Below are positions 1 through 10,855 of a DNA stretch of 64,000 nucleotides, piece after piece (position 1 is the stretch's first letter; every line of letters starts with the position of its first letter). The notes under the pieces were generated by a model. The model worked only from the letters and a program-made list of their open reading frames with translations, ran no database searches and had not been told where the DNA came from. The stretch is from Maea johnstoni (taxonomy: Eukaryota > Annelida > Polychaeta > Spionida > Magelonidae). The stretch is from contig OZ012698.1 in the NCBI GenBank assembly GCA_963942565.1, positions 30,961,554 through 31,025,553 of the forward strand. Direction: 5' to 3'. The translations under genes were made by a program, and so were the position numbers.

Positions 1-1816
1 GCCCTGATTTGTGTACGAGTCAGTTTGGTCTCTTAGCAAGGAATTTGAAATGCCCATTTGAAACAGTATTTTTACCCATCCAGATCTAGGAACTCAGCTA
101 ATGAACTTGGCTCCTATGATTTAACATCTGGTTGCAAAATCACATGATCAGTAGGTTTTTAGTCAGGATATAAAAAATGCCTGTCCTAAACAGCAATTTA
201 AAAAATATGTCTGCTGTCCAGAATTAGCAACTGATCTACTTCAAATCCTTAAACTTCCTGCATTTAATAACCTTGTTTCAAAAAAGCCATTTGACACTTC
301 AGCGATGTCTCGACAGATGGTTTGTTAGGAAAATACTGGTTATAAGTATTAACCCCAAAAAGTCAAAATTGAAAATCTATTTTAGTATAGAAATTTTTGT
401 CTGTCCAAAAGACAGGCAGGACAGGACCTGACTGTCCCTTGAGGTCAGCAAGGTGACCATTCTACCATCATCTTTTAAAAAAGATTTACTGGTTACTAAA
501 TGTGTACATTTTTTAGTGATCCAATACAGAAATTGCAAAAATTAAAGTAGTGGCACATATTTATGGCAAAAAATATTGATATCAGGATGTGCACATCACT
601 GGCGGTTGGAACCCCGGTAGTTCCGCTGATTATTATTTTAATACATGAGTGTTTCCCTTCTGTTTTCAGAATATAAAACCCGTTCACACAACCTTCAAAA
701 ATGAGTAAGTATTTGGAGTATTCCTTGGAGATAACAAGAAACCATTAAGTCTAATTTAAGCCAGGAAAAAATATGATTTATGGACTCAGGGTCTTATGGC
801 CAAATTTATTAACACTTCATAAGTACTAAGATGACACACAGCTTTGCTTTATATTTATAGTTAGTCCTGTTACTTAATTTTCTCATTTAATTCATTGGAA
901 AGTTAATAATTGGCAAAATAATAATGTTAAACACACAATTAGCATCCAGGGCAGTCCTTAATTATTTCAGGTTGAAGATTGAGTTATAAAATTATTTTTC
1001 TTGATATCATTTTGTGTAATCTTCGAGATGACCTTTAAGATCTGTTAAAATATATATATTTTTTTTCCAAATATTCACTTGCCTGCCCACATTTTGGATG
1101 CTAATTTTTTATCTCTGATATTCATTCAATTTATCTCATCCCTCTTCAACCTAATATAAAGATATTTTTCTCAATAAAAGACTTGCATGATCAATAATAT
1201 TTTATTTATTATGATTATTAATCATTTTACACGTTTTCCATTAACTAGGTCATCCACGACATCCAGAGCTTCTGATACTATTCCCGTGTTTATTGAAAAA
1301 AGGGGGCCCCCACCTATGATTGAGGTGGTGGTAATGTGATGTATTGATTGAAGAAAGTTGTGTCTGTGACTCTGCCCTGTTGTGGCCTCAGAGCAGCTGT
1401 GAGTTGGAAGCCATGTGATTGAGATGAGTTGATTGGATGAAAAGTGATGGAAAAGAGAAAGTAAAATTTTGCGAACATTTGTGCAAAAGATGAAATTTCA
1501 AAAACTGAGAATGTTATCAGATATCCAAGCGGTTATATGGATATCTGTATTGAGTAAGATGGAAACTTAATTGCAACCATTTGTGCTAAGAGTTGGATGG
1601 AACTGAGACGCTGTTGTCAGTTATCCATATTATTATTAAATGGATGAGTGTTGATGGGATTCATGTGAGAAATTGAATTGAAATGAAAATTCAGAAATTG
1701 TTGGTTGATTTGCTTGATTGGTGAGAACCATTCTATGTTATGTTCTCCCCATGGTGAACTGACCCGAGTGGTCAGGTCGATGCGATGGTCTGAGTGTTGA
1801 TTCTTTCTGTTTTTAG
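1..1816 (+). other. intron or upstream part of the zinc-knuckle gene
   Basis: No zinc-knuckle codon pattern, long reading frame or convincing exon is visible here. The stretch is AT-rich with a polypyrimidine run and AG directly before the exon at 1817, so it is most simply the intron preceding that exon. The first exons, with the start codon, must lie before the window or be too short to recognise. A GC-rich self-complementary run lies near 1301-1312. Confidence 0.6.
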
Positions 1817-1876
1817 ATACTTGTTATAAATGTGGTGAGGAAGGTCATTTTGCGAGAGAGTGCCCCCAAGGAGGAA
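1817..1876 (+). CDS. CCHC zinc-knuckle protein, knuckle exon 1 of those visible (partial gene, 5' end outside window)
   Basis: A 60 bp exon between a TTTTTAG acceptor and a GTAAGT donor. It is read as two bases, 19 codons and one base, giving TCYKCGEEGHFARECPQGG. This is a complete zinc knuckle, C-x2-C-x4-H-x4-C, which binds one zinc and contacts single-stranded nucleic acid. The family (CNBP/ZNF9 in vertebrates, HEXBP in trypanosomatids, Byr3/GIS2 in yeasts) has about seven such knuckles with Gly/Arg-rich linkers and acts in mRNA translation and G-rich ssDNA binding. The aromatic residue after the first Cys and the Gly-His pair are typical. The visible seven knuckles match the family count, but upstream exons may add more. 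Orthology to CNBP itself rather than a HEXBP-like paralogue is not settled. Confidence 0.9.
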
Positions 1877-3532
1877 GTAAGTGTGATTTGGAGTAACTTG
1901 TCTTTTCTTGGCACTTCAGATATGTTGTGGCCGTCCAGACGCCTGTCTGAGATTGTATGCAATAGTTATCAATATGAAGCCATGTCCTCACGGAAAAATG
2001 ATGGATCTGGTGTCCAATACAGTACTAAGCCAGGCCTTTGATTGAACCAAGGGAATTTTGTCTAGAAATCCTTGCTCTTGGACCATATGGGACTAAGAAT
2101 GTCTGGCTCTAGAAATCCATACCCTGGGCCTTGCGATCCGATACAGGACACTTATCACAGGTTAGACTTGCCCTTTAGACTTTGTGCGGGATGATTCTTT
2201 ACAACCTAGAGGAGAACACCTTTTCCGTGGAGCACTTAAGAGCAGAAGGCGTAGTTAGCACTACCAGCACTTTCCAATGGCAGCAAAGACGATCAGGTTG
2301 GGTGCGGATTCTCATCCAGTTTGCACGGCAGAAGGATATTCACAGCATAACACAACTGCCAGCCTGCCACTCTTATCAATAAATACATTAATATCTTAAT
2401 AGACTCAGGTGGTTTAAATAGTTCATAAGATAAGTGTCAGTGCAGGATACTGGTATTGTATTAGAATTAATTATTGAAGTCTGAAAGGGCTGCTCCATTT
2501 AAATATCAGGGGTAGTGAGTTTCACTGAAAGAAAATTGCAAGTCAAACCCCTTCATATGCAAGTCCTACCAGTATTAGTTATAAACCTTAAGTGTCCACA
2601 AAAAATTATCTAACTTTTTATAACTTTTGGATGAAAGCTTTGCTTGAATGTTCCTAGCATCAAAATTGTGTTGCTAGGGAAAATTTAAGCTAAATCTTCC
2701 ATGGCAGGGTCTTAGCCAGGATTTAGGAACTGGGTGCCCAAATTCAGTAAGGCAGATCACAATATTCTCGGTTTAACATTAATGTGTATTTCTGTTGAAA
2801 TTTTGGCATAATCCACTTCAACAACATGTGGTTCATATTTGTGTGAAAACATTTTAACCTTGGAGTTAACATTTATAAGAAAATTCCTCAAAAATATGTA
2901 GGTAGTAGTTATCCTGAGGGGTGGTTCTTTAAGGGTTTGGTTGTCCAAGTGACACCTTGCTGGCTAAGACTCAGTCCGTATGCAAATAAACACAATGCAG
3001 AGAGAACTCAAAATCTTGGCCAAAATGAAAAAGAAAAGGCAAGCTATAATGCTGCTACCCACCATTACTGGCTGGGAAAAGTGCAACTCTAGAAAACAAC
3101 TTAGTACATCAGTGTCCCACCCACACCGTTCAGAGCGAAATCAAAGAAAGTTAAATACAAAGTCCATTTATATTTCTCGAAGTTAAATTAGCCACCTCTG
3201 TCATTGAATTTATTTGTATTTGCCTGCTTCAGTATTCATTCATTCTCCATTCAAAGCCAGATGTCCAAAATTGGAAGGAAATGTGGATTCTTAAGACTTC
3301 CCTGTCTCCCTCCCCTGTATTATAATGGAACAGCCCTGCCTGATATTTAACCTTCTGGCCAGTTTACCTAACAATTTATTGAAGTTCCAAAGTCACGTCG
3401 TTTCATTTAACTTGATTAAATTAATTGAAATAGCTAATTGATATCTTGAGTTGCAAGAATGTACATTTTATCTGACTTTGGTAGTTAACATTTGAGGAGT
3501 TGATTACTGTAAGGTGCTGTGTTGGGTTGTAG
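1877..3532 (+). other. phase-1 intron containing one MITE
   Basis: An intron of 1656 bp bounded by GTAAGT and TTGTAG. Apart from the inverted-repeat element at 2709-2970 I see nothing recognisable. Short open frames here carry no family motif. Confidence 0.8.
2709..2970. mobile_element. non-autonomous TIR element, family F, copy 1
   Basis: The segment begins GTCTTAGCCAG and ends with its exact complement CTGGCTAAGAC. It shares its first 25 bases (AGCCAGGATTTAG, ACTGGGTGCC) and its last part (TTTAAGGGTTTGG, TGTCCAA, GCTGGCTAAGAC) with 3704-4014. No coding capacity is seen. I cannot define a target duplication, so the superfamily is open. Confidence 0.6.
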
Positions 3533-3643
3533 ATGACCAAGGCCGACGAGGAGGTGGAGGATATGGCACCAAGACGTGTTACAGCTGCGGCGAGGCCGGT
3601 CACATCTCCAGAGACTGTTCCAAGGGAGGATCAGGCGGTGGTG
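3533..3643 (+). CDS. CCHC zinc-knuckle protein, knuckle exon 2
   Basis: A 111 bp exon (two bases, 36 codons, one base) between GTTGTAG and GTGAGT. The joined frame reads [14 protein letters not shown], then the knuckle [15 protein letters not shown], then KGGSGGG. The arginine-glycine run before the knuckle is an RGG-like linker of the sort that aids RNA binding and is a methylation target in CNBP relatives. The exon is richer in GC than its introns. A longer frame that runs on past the donor into the intron is an accident of the open phase. Confidence 0.92.
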
Positions 3644-4504
3644 GTGAGTATCTCTTCAGCTTCAAGCACTATTCATTCTCAACATCCTCCTTCCAGGACC
3701 AGCGTCTCAGCCAGGATTTAGAAACTGGGTGCCTAAAATTGGCAGTTGTAAAATTTTTGGGTGTCCAAATTTTTAAGTGGGATCCCAATATACTCATATT
3801 TCAACAATAAACCTGTATAAATTCATCAAAATAAGGCATGATATCATTAAACAATGTCATGGGAATCATAAGGAGATAAAAAAAAATTCAATTATAAGCT
3901 TGAGATGGGGATTTTTTTAGAAATTCCACCCTTAACAAAATTGGGTGTCCTGATGGGTTCTTTTTAAGGGTTTGGGTGTCCAAAAAGGCACCCAGACGCC
4001 CTGCTGGCTAAGACCATGTCCAGGGCAGTTACACCATAAATAAAATATAGGCCCAAGTAGTTTCCTATAGTATTCTCTTATGTCATTCCAAGCATTTCCA
4101 ACCTTCATGCAAGAAGTATATAGCTGTTTAAACACATCCCATCACCCATACAATGTGACAGCTGCAGCATTATTAGCTCATCTAAAGCCGCTTGCCTCAT
4201 ACTCGTCAGTAGAAGGTAGCTTTTTTTTACTTTTTGGACCTTCAAGTTATGTTTGCCTAAGTTATCTAGTAGTATTTCTTCTGTCCACCTCATTTTGATT
4301 GAAGGTAGATTGAACATTCAAGTCTAGAGCTTTTTTCAACACGTGTCATCTGGAATTAATCATTAATCGTGTCCCAAGTTAATTCTGGACAATTTTTGGA
4401 CCTAATGTACCTGATGGAAAAAACTGGAATAAAACATAAATTGTGTCCCAACTCCCAAGTTAATTCTGGACAATTTTTGAGGTTTGTTCTGTATCTATTT
4501 TCAG
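3644..4504 (+). other. phase-1 intron containing a second family-F element
   Basis: Intron of 861 bp. It holds the family F element at 3704-4014 and a short direct repeat (CCCAAGTTAATTCTGGACAA at about 4374 and again at about 4454) just before the next exon. Nothing else recognisable. Confidence 0.75.
3704..4014. mobile_element. non-autonomous TIR element, family F, copy 2
   Basis: Starts GTCTCAGCCAG and ends CTGGCTAAGAC, the same ends as 2709-2970 with one mismatch. Internal similarity includes the ACTGGGTGCC start and the TTTAAGGGTTTGGGTGTCCAA end region. Diverged partial relatives (CCCAATATTGGCAG, GAGGGTTTGTG) occur in the intron at 6838-7245. Confidence 0.6.
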
Positions 4505-4579
4505 GAAACCGAAGCGCTGGTGTGAACTGTTACAACTGTGGACAAACCGGACACTTCGCAAGAGACTGCACAGAGAAGA
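4505..4579 (+). CDS. CCHC zinc-knuckle protein, knuckle exon 3
   Basis: A 75 bp exon between ATTTTCAG and GTAAGT, read as NRSAGVNCYNCGQTGHFARDC followed by TEK. One full knuckle, C-x2-C-x4-H-x4-C. It has the shortest linker of the set. Phase 1 at both ends, as in all neighbours. Confidence 0.92.
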
Positions 4580-4581
4580 GT

Positions 4582-5218
4582 AAGTAGCCCCTGCTTTTCG
4601 TATCATGATAGCTGTTCCGCATACTAAGGATATGATACTGGACCAACCGTGTCCCCAGTTTATCCTTCACATGGCGTGGTATCCCATTGTGTTTGGATAG
4701 TTGAATTCTGATACAACAAAACCCTTGCTGCCTAAGTTATGGAGAGTTAACTTAATTGTCACAAAAGGGTATTTCTTTTGTTGTTTATTTTTCCAAATGT
4801 CCATGGAATTTTTCACTTTTTTCACAACTCAAATATGGGTTAAAATAACTAAATCTAAGGTTAAGAGACTAAAAACCTAACTAGAGTGATTGATTGACGT
4901 GTGCTGGTCGCTGTTGTTTTAGGTTCAGGAGGTGGTGGTAGCGATAGGAAATGCTACTCGTGTGGTAACGTTGGCCACATAAGCAGAGACTGTGCGAATG
5001 GTGAGTACAGGTGGAGTGCGGGCCATCTCAAATTATCCGTCTAGATGTGACAAGAAAGACCTGCTGCTTTGTGAGAGAGATTTTTGGCACCAGAGGGTGA
5101 AGACAACTCGTATTGAGTAGCTGGCAGTCGTTGTGAGAAGCTGGTGATGGTAAAGTGGAACGACTAGATTTTTTTACGAGGCATGACCCTACCCCAAAAT
5201 TGATATTAATCTGTGAGA
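4582..5218 (+). repeat. tandem segmental duplication, unit 1 (carries knuckle exon 4)
   Basis: The 637 bp from AAGTAGCCCCTGCT at 4582 to CTGTGAGA at 5218 is repeated directly downstream at 5219-5850 with only scattered substitutions and small indels. The unit begins just inside the donor of exon 3 and contains a whole exon with both splice sites, so the duplication adds one complete knuckle without disturbing the frame. Confidence 0.93.
4923..5000 (+). CDS. CCHC zinc-knuckle protein, knuckle exon 4 (duplicated exon, copy 1)
   Basis: A 78 bp exon between TGTTTTAG and GTGAGT, encoding [20 protein letters not shown] then RDCAN. The knuckle is complete. It is nearly identical in DNA to exon 5, differing by one GGT codon in the glycine run. 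A short Gly-rich linker precedes the knuckle. Confidence 0.92.
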
Positions 5219-5557
5219 AAGTAGCCCCTGCTCTTTGTATCAAGATAGCTATTCCGCATACTAAGGATATGATACTGGACCAACTGTGTCCCCAGTTTAT
5301 CCTTCACATGGTGTGGTATCCCATGTGTTTGGATGGTTGAATTCTGATACAACAAAACCGATGCTGCCTAAGTTATGGAGAGTTAACTTAATTGTCACAA
5401 AAGGGTATTTCATTTATTTATTTTTCCAAATGTCCATGGAATTTTTCACTTTTTTCACCAATATCAAATATGGGTTAAAATAACTAAATCTAAGGTTAAG
5501 AGACTAAAAACCTAACTAGAGTAATTGATTGACGTGTGCTGGTCGCTGTTGTTTTAG
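5001..5557 (+). other. phase-1 intron spanning the duplication junction
   Basis: Intron of 557 bp made of the end of duplication unit 1 and the start of unit 2. No separate feature seen. Confidence 0.8.
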
Positions 5558-5850
5558 GTTCAGGAGGTGGTGGTGGTAGCGATAGGAAATGCTACTCGTG
5601 TGGTAACGTTGGCCACATAAGCAGAGACTGTGCGAATGGTGAGTACAGGTGGAGTGCGGGCCATCTCAAATTATCCGTCTAGATGTGATAAGAAAGACCT
5701 GCTTCGTGAGAGAATTTTGGCACCAGAGGGTGAACGCAACTCGTATTGAGTAGATGGCAGTCGTGAGAGCTGGTGATGGTAAAGTGGAACGACTACCGTA
5801 GATTTTTTAGGAGGCATGACCCTACCCCCAAATTGATACTAATCTGTGAG
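5219..5850 (+). repeat. tandem segmental duplication, unit 2 (carries knuckle exon 5)
   Basis: Second copy of 4582-5218. Differences include ATGGCGTGG versus ATGGTGTGG, TTCTTTTGTTG versus TTCATTTA, and several small indels in the intron part, while the exon is almost unchanged. The low divergence points to a recent event. Confidence 0.93.
5558..5638 (+). CDS. CCHC zinc-knuckle protein, knuckle exon 5 (duplicated exon, copy 2)
   Basis: An 81 bp exon between TGTTTTAG and GTGAGT, encoding [20 protein letters not shown] then SRDCAN. It is exon 4 with one extra glycine codon. Both copies keep all four zinc ligands and intact splice sites, so inclusion of both, one or neither would stay in frame. 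Confidence 0.92.
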
Positions 5851-6286
5851 GGTGTTAGATGCCGGATACTTTACTAATCCTGACTCTTATTTTAACACTT
5901 GTCTTTGTACATTTTCATGTCTGTATTCATTATTTTGCCATTTATATATATAAACATCATATATTTGTTATATACTTTAAGATTCACAACTTCCTCCCAA
6001 AGAAAAATTCTCCAGTCCAGAAGGCCTTGCCACCTGATATTTTTTTGTAATAGGAATCATTTGGTGTAAATGTCTAGGCCATTCAGCATAATTTTTTATT
6101 AGGGATTCTGATCCTTTAACAAGTAAGCTATGTAATGAAGATCTAAATTACGACAAAGCACACCCCTTTGAACCAATTGCGATTTTGATGATACTGTTGC
6201 GTTCATGAAACTAGCATTTGAATTTGAATATTTGTTCAACCTCAAAATGGATTGGTACTAATGGAAGATCTCTTTTGTTGCTTCAG
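5639..6286 (+). other. phase-1 intron
   Basis: Intron of 648 bp, AT-rich after the end of the duplication at about 5850. Nothing recognisable. Confidence 0.75.
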
Positions 6287-6403
6287 GAGGAGATGGCGGC
6301 AGCAGGGGTGGTGACCGTGGAGGTGAGAGAGACATCACATGCTACAGCTGTGGTGGACGAGGTCACATATCAAGAGATTGTCGCTCAGGAGGTGGAGACA
6401 GCC
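6287..6403 (+). CDS. CCHC zinc-knuckle protein, knuckle exon 6 with RGG-like linker
   Basis: A 117 bp exon between GTTGCTTCAG and GTAAGT. It encodes GGDGGSRGGDRGGERDI, then TCYSCGGRGHISRDC, then RSGGGDS. This is the longest and most Arg/Gly-rich linker in the visible part, followed by one complete knuckle. The GGA/GGT codon run is typical of RGG boxes in this family. A minisatellite begins just after its donor site. Confidence 0.92.
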
Positions 6404-6835
6404 GTAAGTTCACAATTACCTACTTCAGCGAGTGAGGGGTCTCAATAACCATAAGTCAAATACTACAGATAAAAGTGGACAATTACATACTTGAGCGAGT
6501 GAGGGGTCCCAATAGCCAGAAGTCTAAGACTACAGTAAAAAAGAATTGGCAATTACCTACTTGAGCTAGTCAGGGCTCCCGATGACGGAAAATCATAGAC
6601 TACAGAAAAAAGTTGACAATTCCCTACTTGAGCGAGTCAGGGGTCCCAATAACCAAAAGTCAAAAAATACAGAAATAAGTCAACAATTCCAACTAAAGGC
6701 GAGTCCAGTCTCAATAATCCAAAGTCAAAGACTACGGGAAAAAAGTTGTCAATTTCCACCTTGAGCGAGTCAGGGCTTCCAATAACTAAAAGTCAAGACT
6801 ACAGAAAAAGTTGACATTTCCCTACTTGGGCAAAC
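6404..6835 (+). repeat. intronic minisatellite, about 65-70 bp period
   Basis: About six and a half diverged units, each with a core like CAATTACCTACTTGAGCGAG, then TCAGGGGTCCCAATAACC, then AAAGTCAAAGACTACAG and an A-run. The first unit starts at the donor site of exon 6. Another partial unit lies at 6936-6975, beyond a family-F-like fragment, and the fragment plus partial unit appear to be duplicated together (6838-6980 and 6981-7085). Confidence 0.85.
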
Positions 6836-7324
6836 TAAGTGTTTTGATTTAGTGCCCAATATTGGCAGTTTTAAAATTATGCCCTTATTTCAAATAAGAC
6901 TAATAAACCACAATTGTGCATTTACTTATTGACCTAAAGTCAGACTACAGTAACAAGTTGAAATTTCCCCCACTTGAGTGAGCAGCGTTTTGATCAAGTA
7001 ACTGGGTGCCCAATATTGGCAGTGGTAAAATTATGCCCTCATTTCAAATGAGACTAATAACCACAATTACGCATTTACTTATTGAAATAAGGTATACTAT
7101 CTTTACACCATGTCCTGAGAATTATTGAGGTGAAAAATATTCGATTACTTGCTTAAAATTGACATTTTAAGAAATAATCTTCTAAAAAAATAGGATTTTG
7201 TGAAGGGTGATTTTTGAGGGTTTGTGTGAATTTGACTAAGCCTATGATGACCCCCAGGTTTACTAGACCCTTTCTAGTTTTGTGTCTACTCTCTGGTTGA
7301 CTGATTTTTCTTGCTTCATTTCAG
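6836..7324 (+). other. rest of intron 6 with degenerate family-F fragments
   Basis: Two diverged copies of a segment with CCCAATATTGGCAGT and AATTATGCCCT at about 6852 and 7010 resemble the start of the family F elements in earlier introns, and the stretch near 7200-7250 resembles their end. No intact element is present. Confidence 0.5.
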
Positions 7325-7405
7325 GTGGTGGCGGCGGAATGAGCTCAATCAAATGCTACAACTGTGGAAACACTGGTCACATGGCCAGAGAGTGCACCGA
7401 TGTCA
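7325..7405 (+). CDS. CCHC zinc-knuckle protein, knuckle exon 7
   Basis: An 81 bp exon between CATTTCAG and GTAAGT, encoding RGGGGMSSIKCYNCGNTGHM then ARECTDV. This is the C-terminal knuckle; all four ligands are present. Vertebrate CNBP also ends a few residues after its last knuckle, which fits the short tail here. Confidence 0.92.
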
Positions 7406-7764
7406 GTAAGTAGCCAGTTAAAGCTATTTCAGGCCCTGATCTACAAAAAAAAGATTTAATCGCTGATACTAGAAAGTATTCCTTTACTTACATTTTATTT
7501 ATTCATATTTTTGCAGTTATTGTAGGGAGACGGTGTTTTTGTTTACATCACTATTGGAAATGGTATGCTTAATTATTTCAATTGGATCAGTACTTCTCAA
7601 TCGTTTACCGGGTTCATGTCATTTGGAGATACAGTTGGAAATCTTCCGTTCAGGTGCTTAAATGATTATTCTTCAGTCATGTAAGAAACTTCATTCATTG
7701 CTTTCTCTGTTACTCGAAGCGTTGGCGAGTCATTTCTTAATTTTTTCCCTTATTTTCTTTTCAG
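7406..7764 (+). other. last intron, phase 1
   Basis: Intron of 359 bp ending in a strong polypyrimidine tract and TTTTCAG at 7758-7764. Nothing else seen. Confidence 0.75.
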
Positions 7765-7769
7765 ACTAA
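7765..7769 (+). CDS. terminal coding bases and stop codon of the zinc-knuckle gene
   Basis: After the acceptor the exon reads AC-TAA. Joined to the phase-1 base A left by exon 7 this gives AAC (Asn) and then a TAA stop, so the protein ends CTDVN. The last exon is therefore almost wholly untranslated. If the last intron were retained, the frame would continue A-GT-AAG-TAG and also stop at once. Confidence 0.75.
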
Positions 7770-8868
7770 AAAGGAATACAGACGCGCGTGTTCCTCCTAC
7801 ACTGGGAAAAATGATTTCCATCTACCAATAACAATTGGGTTCAGTTCATTTTTCGCTAATTATTGAGGATGCTTGTTAGGGTTACTACCATGTTAAGATG
7901 GCTGATGAGGTGACGTGGTAATTGACAAGTTTTTTGAGAGTATTTGTCTAAGGTGAATAAGAGGAGTTACTACTGTGATGGTGGGAGGAAATAATGGTAC
8001 TTATCTGTGAGTCAGGAGATCTTTTTCTATGATATTGATCTTAGTCATAAGCTGCATATTGGTATTTTATTTTTGGGAGATTATTATTATTATTAAGGAG
8101 GAAAAAGCACCCCATCAGCCATCTTCTAAGTGGGTTAGATGAAAGATTGTGTTGTTGTCATCAGTGGAGTTGTCACCGATTCAAAGTTGGTGATGTTATA
8201 TTATTTTCATATTTTCCTTGTATACGTTGTGATGAAAGTGATTCGAGAGTCCTGTTTATCAGATATAGGAGTACCATTTGATGAAACTAATGATACTTCT
8301 GCCCCTTATTCCATACTAAGCTTAAGATGAGTAGTCCCGTCATCATTTATACCACCACGCTGGTGTAGCGTGAATGCATCAAATTTGCACTTTGAGGTGC
8401 ATTTAGCTTTTCACCGCTGTCAGCGTATGAACATGTTTTAGGAATCGCTATGATTATGTATTCATTATCATGGAACAATTGAAGGAGTTGGAAAAAGTCC
8501 ATACATGTAATTGCCATACTATATGTAAGAATGTCTGTGATTGACTAGGGTTTTGGTATTATTATGATGTCATATTTGTCCCAATTCCATAGAATAATCG
8601 CAGCCCTTTGTATTAGTATTTCAGTTGCCTCTATTTTTTAAGAAAAGGAAAAGATAATTGATGTGGTGTGGTCTTTTCGAGGCGCACATACTTGGAAATA
8701 TATATATTCATTGGTTTATTTAAGTTCTCTCTTCATCTGTATTGTAATTTTAGTAAGGAAGTGTAACCAGAGATTCTATGTCATTTCAATCCATGTTTAA
8801 AGGGTGTGCATCGATTGGTTATGTGCAAATGTACAAGCCAAAATAAAACGAGAAAATTTCTATATGAT
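7770..8868 (+). other. probable 3' untranslated region
   Basis: No coding frame of interest. An AATAAA signal lies at 8842-8847, followed about 20-30 bases later by a GT/T-rich stretch (GATGTGTTTGTTATTTATTG), the usual arrangement for cleavage and polyadenylation. Other signals may exist earlier; the true end needs transcript data. Confidence 0.5.
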
Positions 8869-10516
8869 GTGTTTGTTATTTATTGTATTTAATCCCATTC
8901 AAAGTCGCAGATTAGATGTAGCAGGGGCTTATCCGCATATGGGTCCAGCGACGCTGTTTTTTGACAGTTTGGCCACCCAAAAAATTTTGTCGGAATTTGC
9001 CGAAGACTTTCCTTGGATGTAGAAGCTGTGGTGTCACTTATAAGACGCCCAAAGCCGTTACTGGCCTAAAAAAGCAAAAACTGTAAATATATAGGGTTTA
9101 TTTTATTAGTAGTATGTACTTAGGACACGCAAAAGTATGAAATGAAACTTAATTTGAACACTGCGTTTCCAAATATTGGCTAAGACCACGAGTTGTAGGA
9201 CTAGTTTTTAATAAAAATTTGAATTTTAAAAGGAACCGCTGATATTCACTAATGCACATAATGTGGATTTGAAATGTCTCGACAGGATATATCAGCAGTC
9301 CTAGAAATTAGCACTTAATTTGTGCTGATTAAAGTTTCAGGGAGGTTATTGATACTAACTCGCAAAGAGATAAATTAGTTGAAAATATGCTGGCCTGTGT
9401 AATGGTCTTTGACCCCTGGCTAAATGACACTTATAGAGGACTTGCAGCCACTGCTCTGCAGCACGTGCAGTTTGTTTACACGGCCATGTTGGTGGTCAGA
9501 TTGTGTTACAGCCTGGCCCAGCACGCCTACACATATGGTGTGAGCACGCTAAGATGGCTACATCTGATGACCGAAAGAAAGAATAAATTTGAAAGATTGG
9601 ATACACTGACCCATATATCAGACAGCTAACAGCTAGCTAACAAGAGGAGGTTTTCTAACAGCTAACAAGTGGAAGGTTGCCAGCTAACATGAGTTACAAC
9701 CAGAGTGCCTAAAACATATATAGTGAACGGAGTTGTCCCCAAGGCAAAACCATCTAGAGAACCCTGATTGTGACTGACCCATATTTGATAATTAGGCTTT
9801 TTGAGGTACTTAGAACTATAAACATGAATGTGTTGGTTCGCTCCTAATTATTTAAAAGCCCTTCATAGCAGGGAGGGGGGGGGCCCTTTGTACAGATGAT
9901 CCCCATGAAAAAAGTTTACACCACGGTAAAAGCATTAAGTGGTAAGGCTCTGTACTTACAAACTACACCTATATCCAATGTACCAGTAGATTGTATCATT
10001 CATCTTTTTCATTTTCATATTGTTCTGGTTGCTCTGTTAATCATAATTGTTATAATTTTTTTAACCTGTTGAGCTTTACATTTGCATGCACTCTCATAGG
10101 GTCTTATGAATGATGCATGATAAATCTAGTAATCTTTTAATAAAATGTATCACTACATAGTACAATATGTTTCGGAATTTGTTTGTTTTTTGCATATGGC
10201 TAGATGTAGTGCTCAATATCCGAACAGGAGATAAAGGATCAAAACACAGAGAGTGTAGACAGGCTGAGTTCACTGATTTTTCTTGCTCAATGGTTTGTCC
10301 AATAGTGGAAGGTTAACCAAGATATCTATGAAAACCATACATAGACCTAGCCAGGATTTTGAGAAAACAGGTCATCATCAAAGTCTGGGTTTTCCAATAT
10401 TAAGGTAGTCTATGATATATTTACTGTTCAACCATCAAGGTACATTTTAAATGTAATGTTATGTTACTATAAATGCAAAGGCAGTGGTCAGAATAGGGGT
10501 GCGGATAAAGTCGGGT

Positions 10517-10518
<2 letters not shown>
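8869..10518. other. intergenic stretch, nothing recognised
   Basis: Unique-looking AT-rich DNA. An open frame at 9387-9629 has no recognisable motif. A G-run (GGGAGGGGGGGGG) lies at about 9869-9883. A short AGCCAGGATTTTGAGAAA near 10344 resembles the start of the family F elements. Confidence 0.5.

Positions 10519-10855
<337 letters not shown>

Noticed and set aside
3514-3810. A 98-codon frame covering exon 2 of the zinc-knuckle gene and its intron
   Set aside because: The knuckle part is real but the rest reads through a good GTGAGT donor; the exon borders and phase agree with the neighbouring exons.
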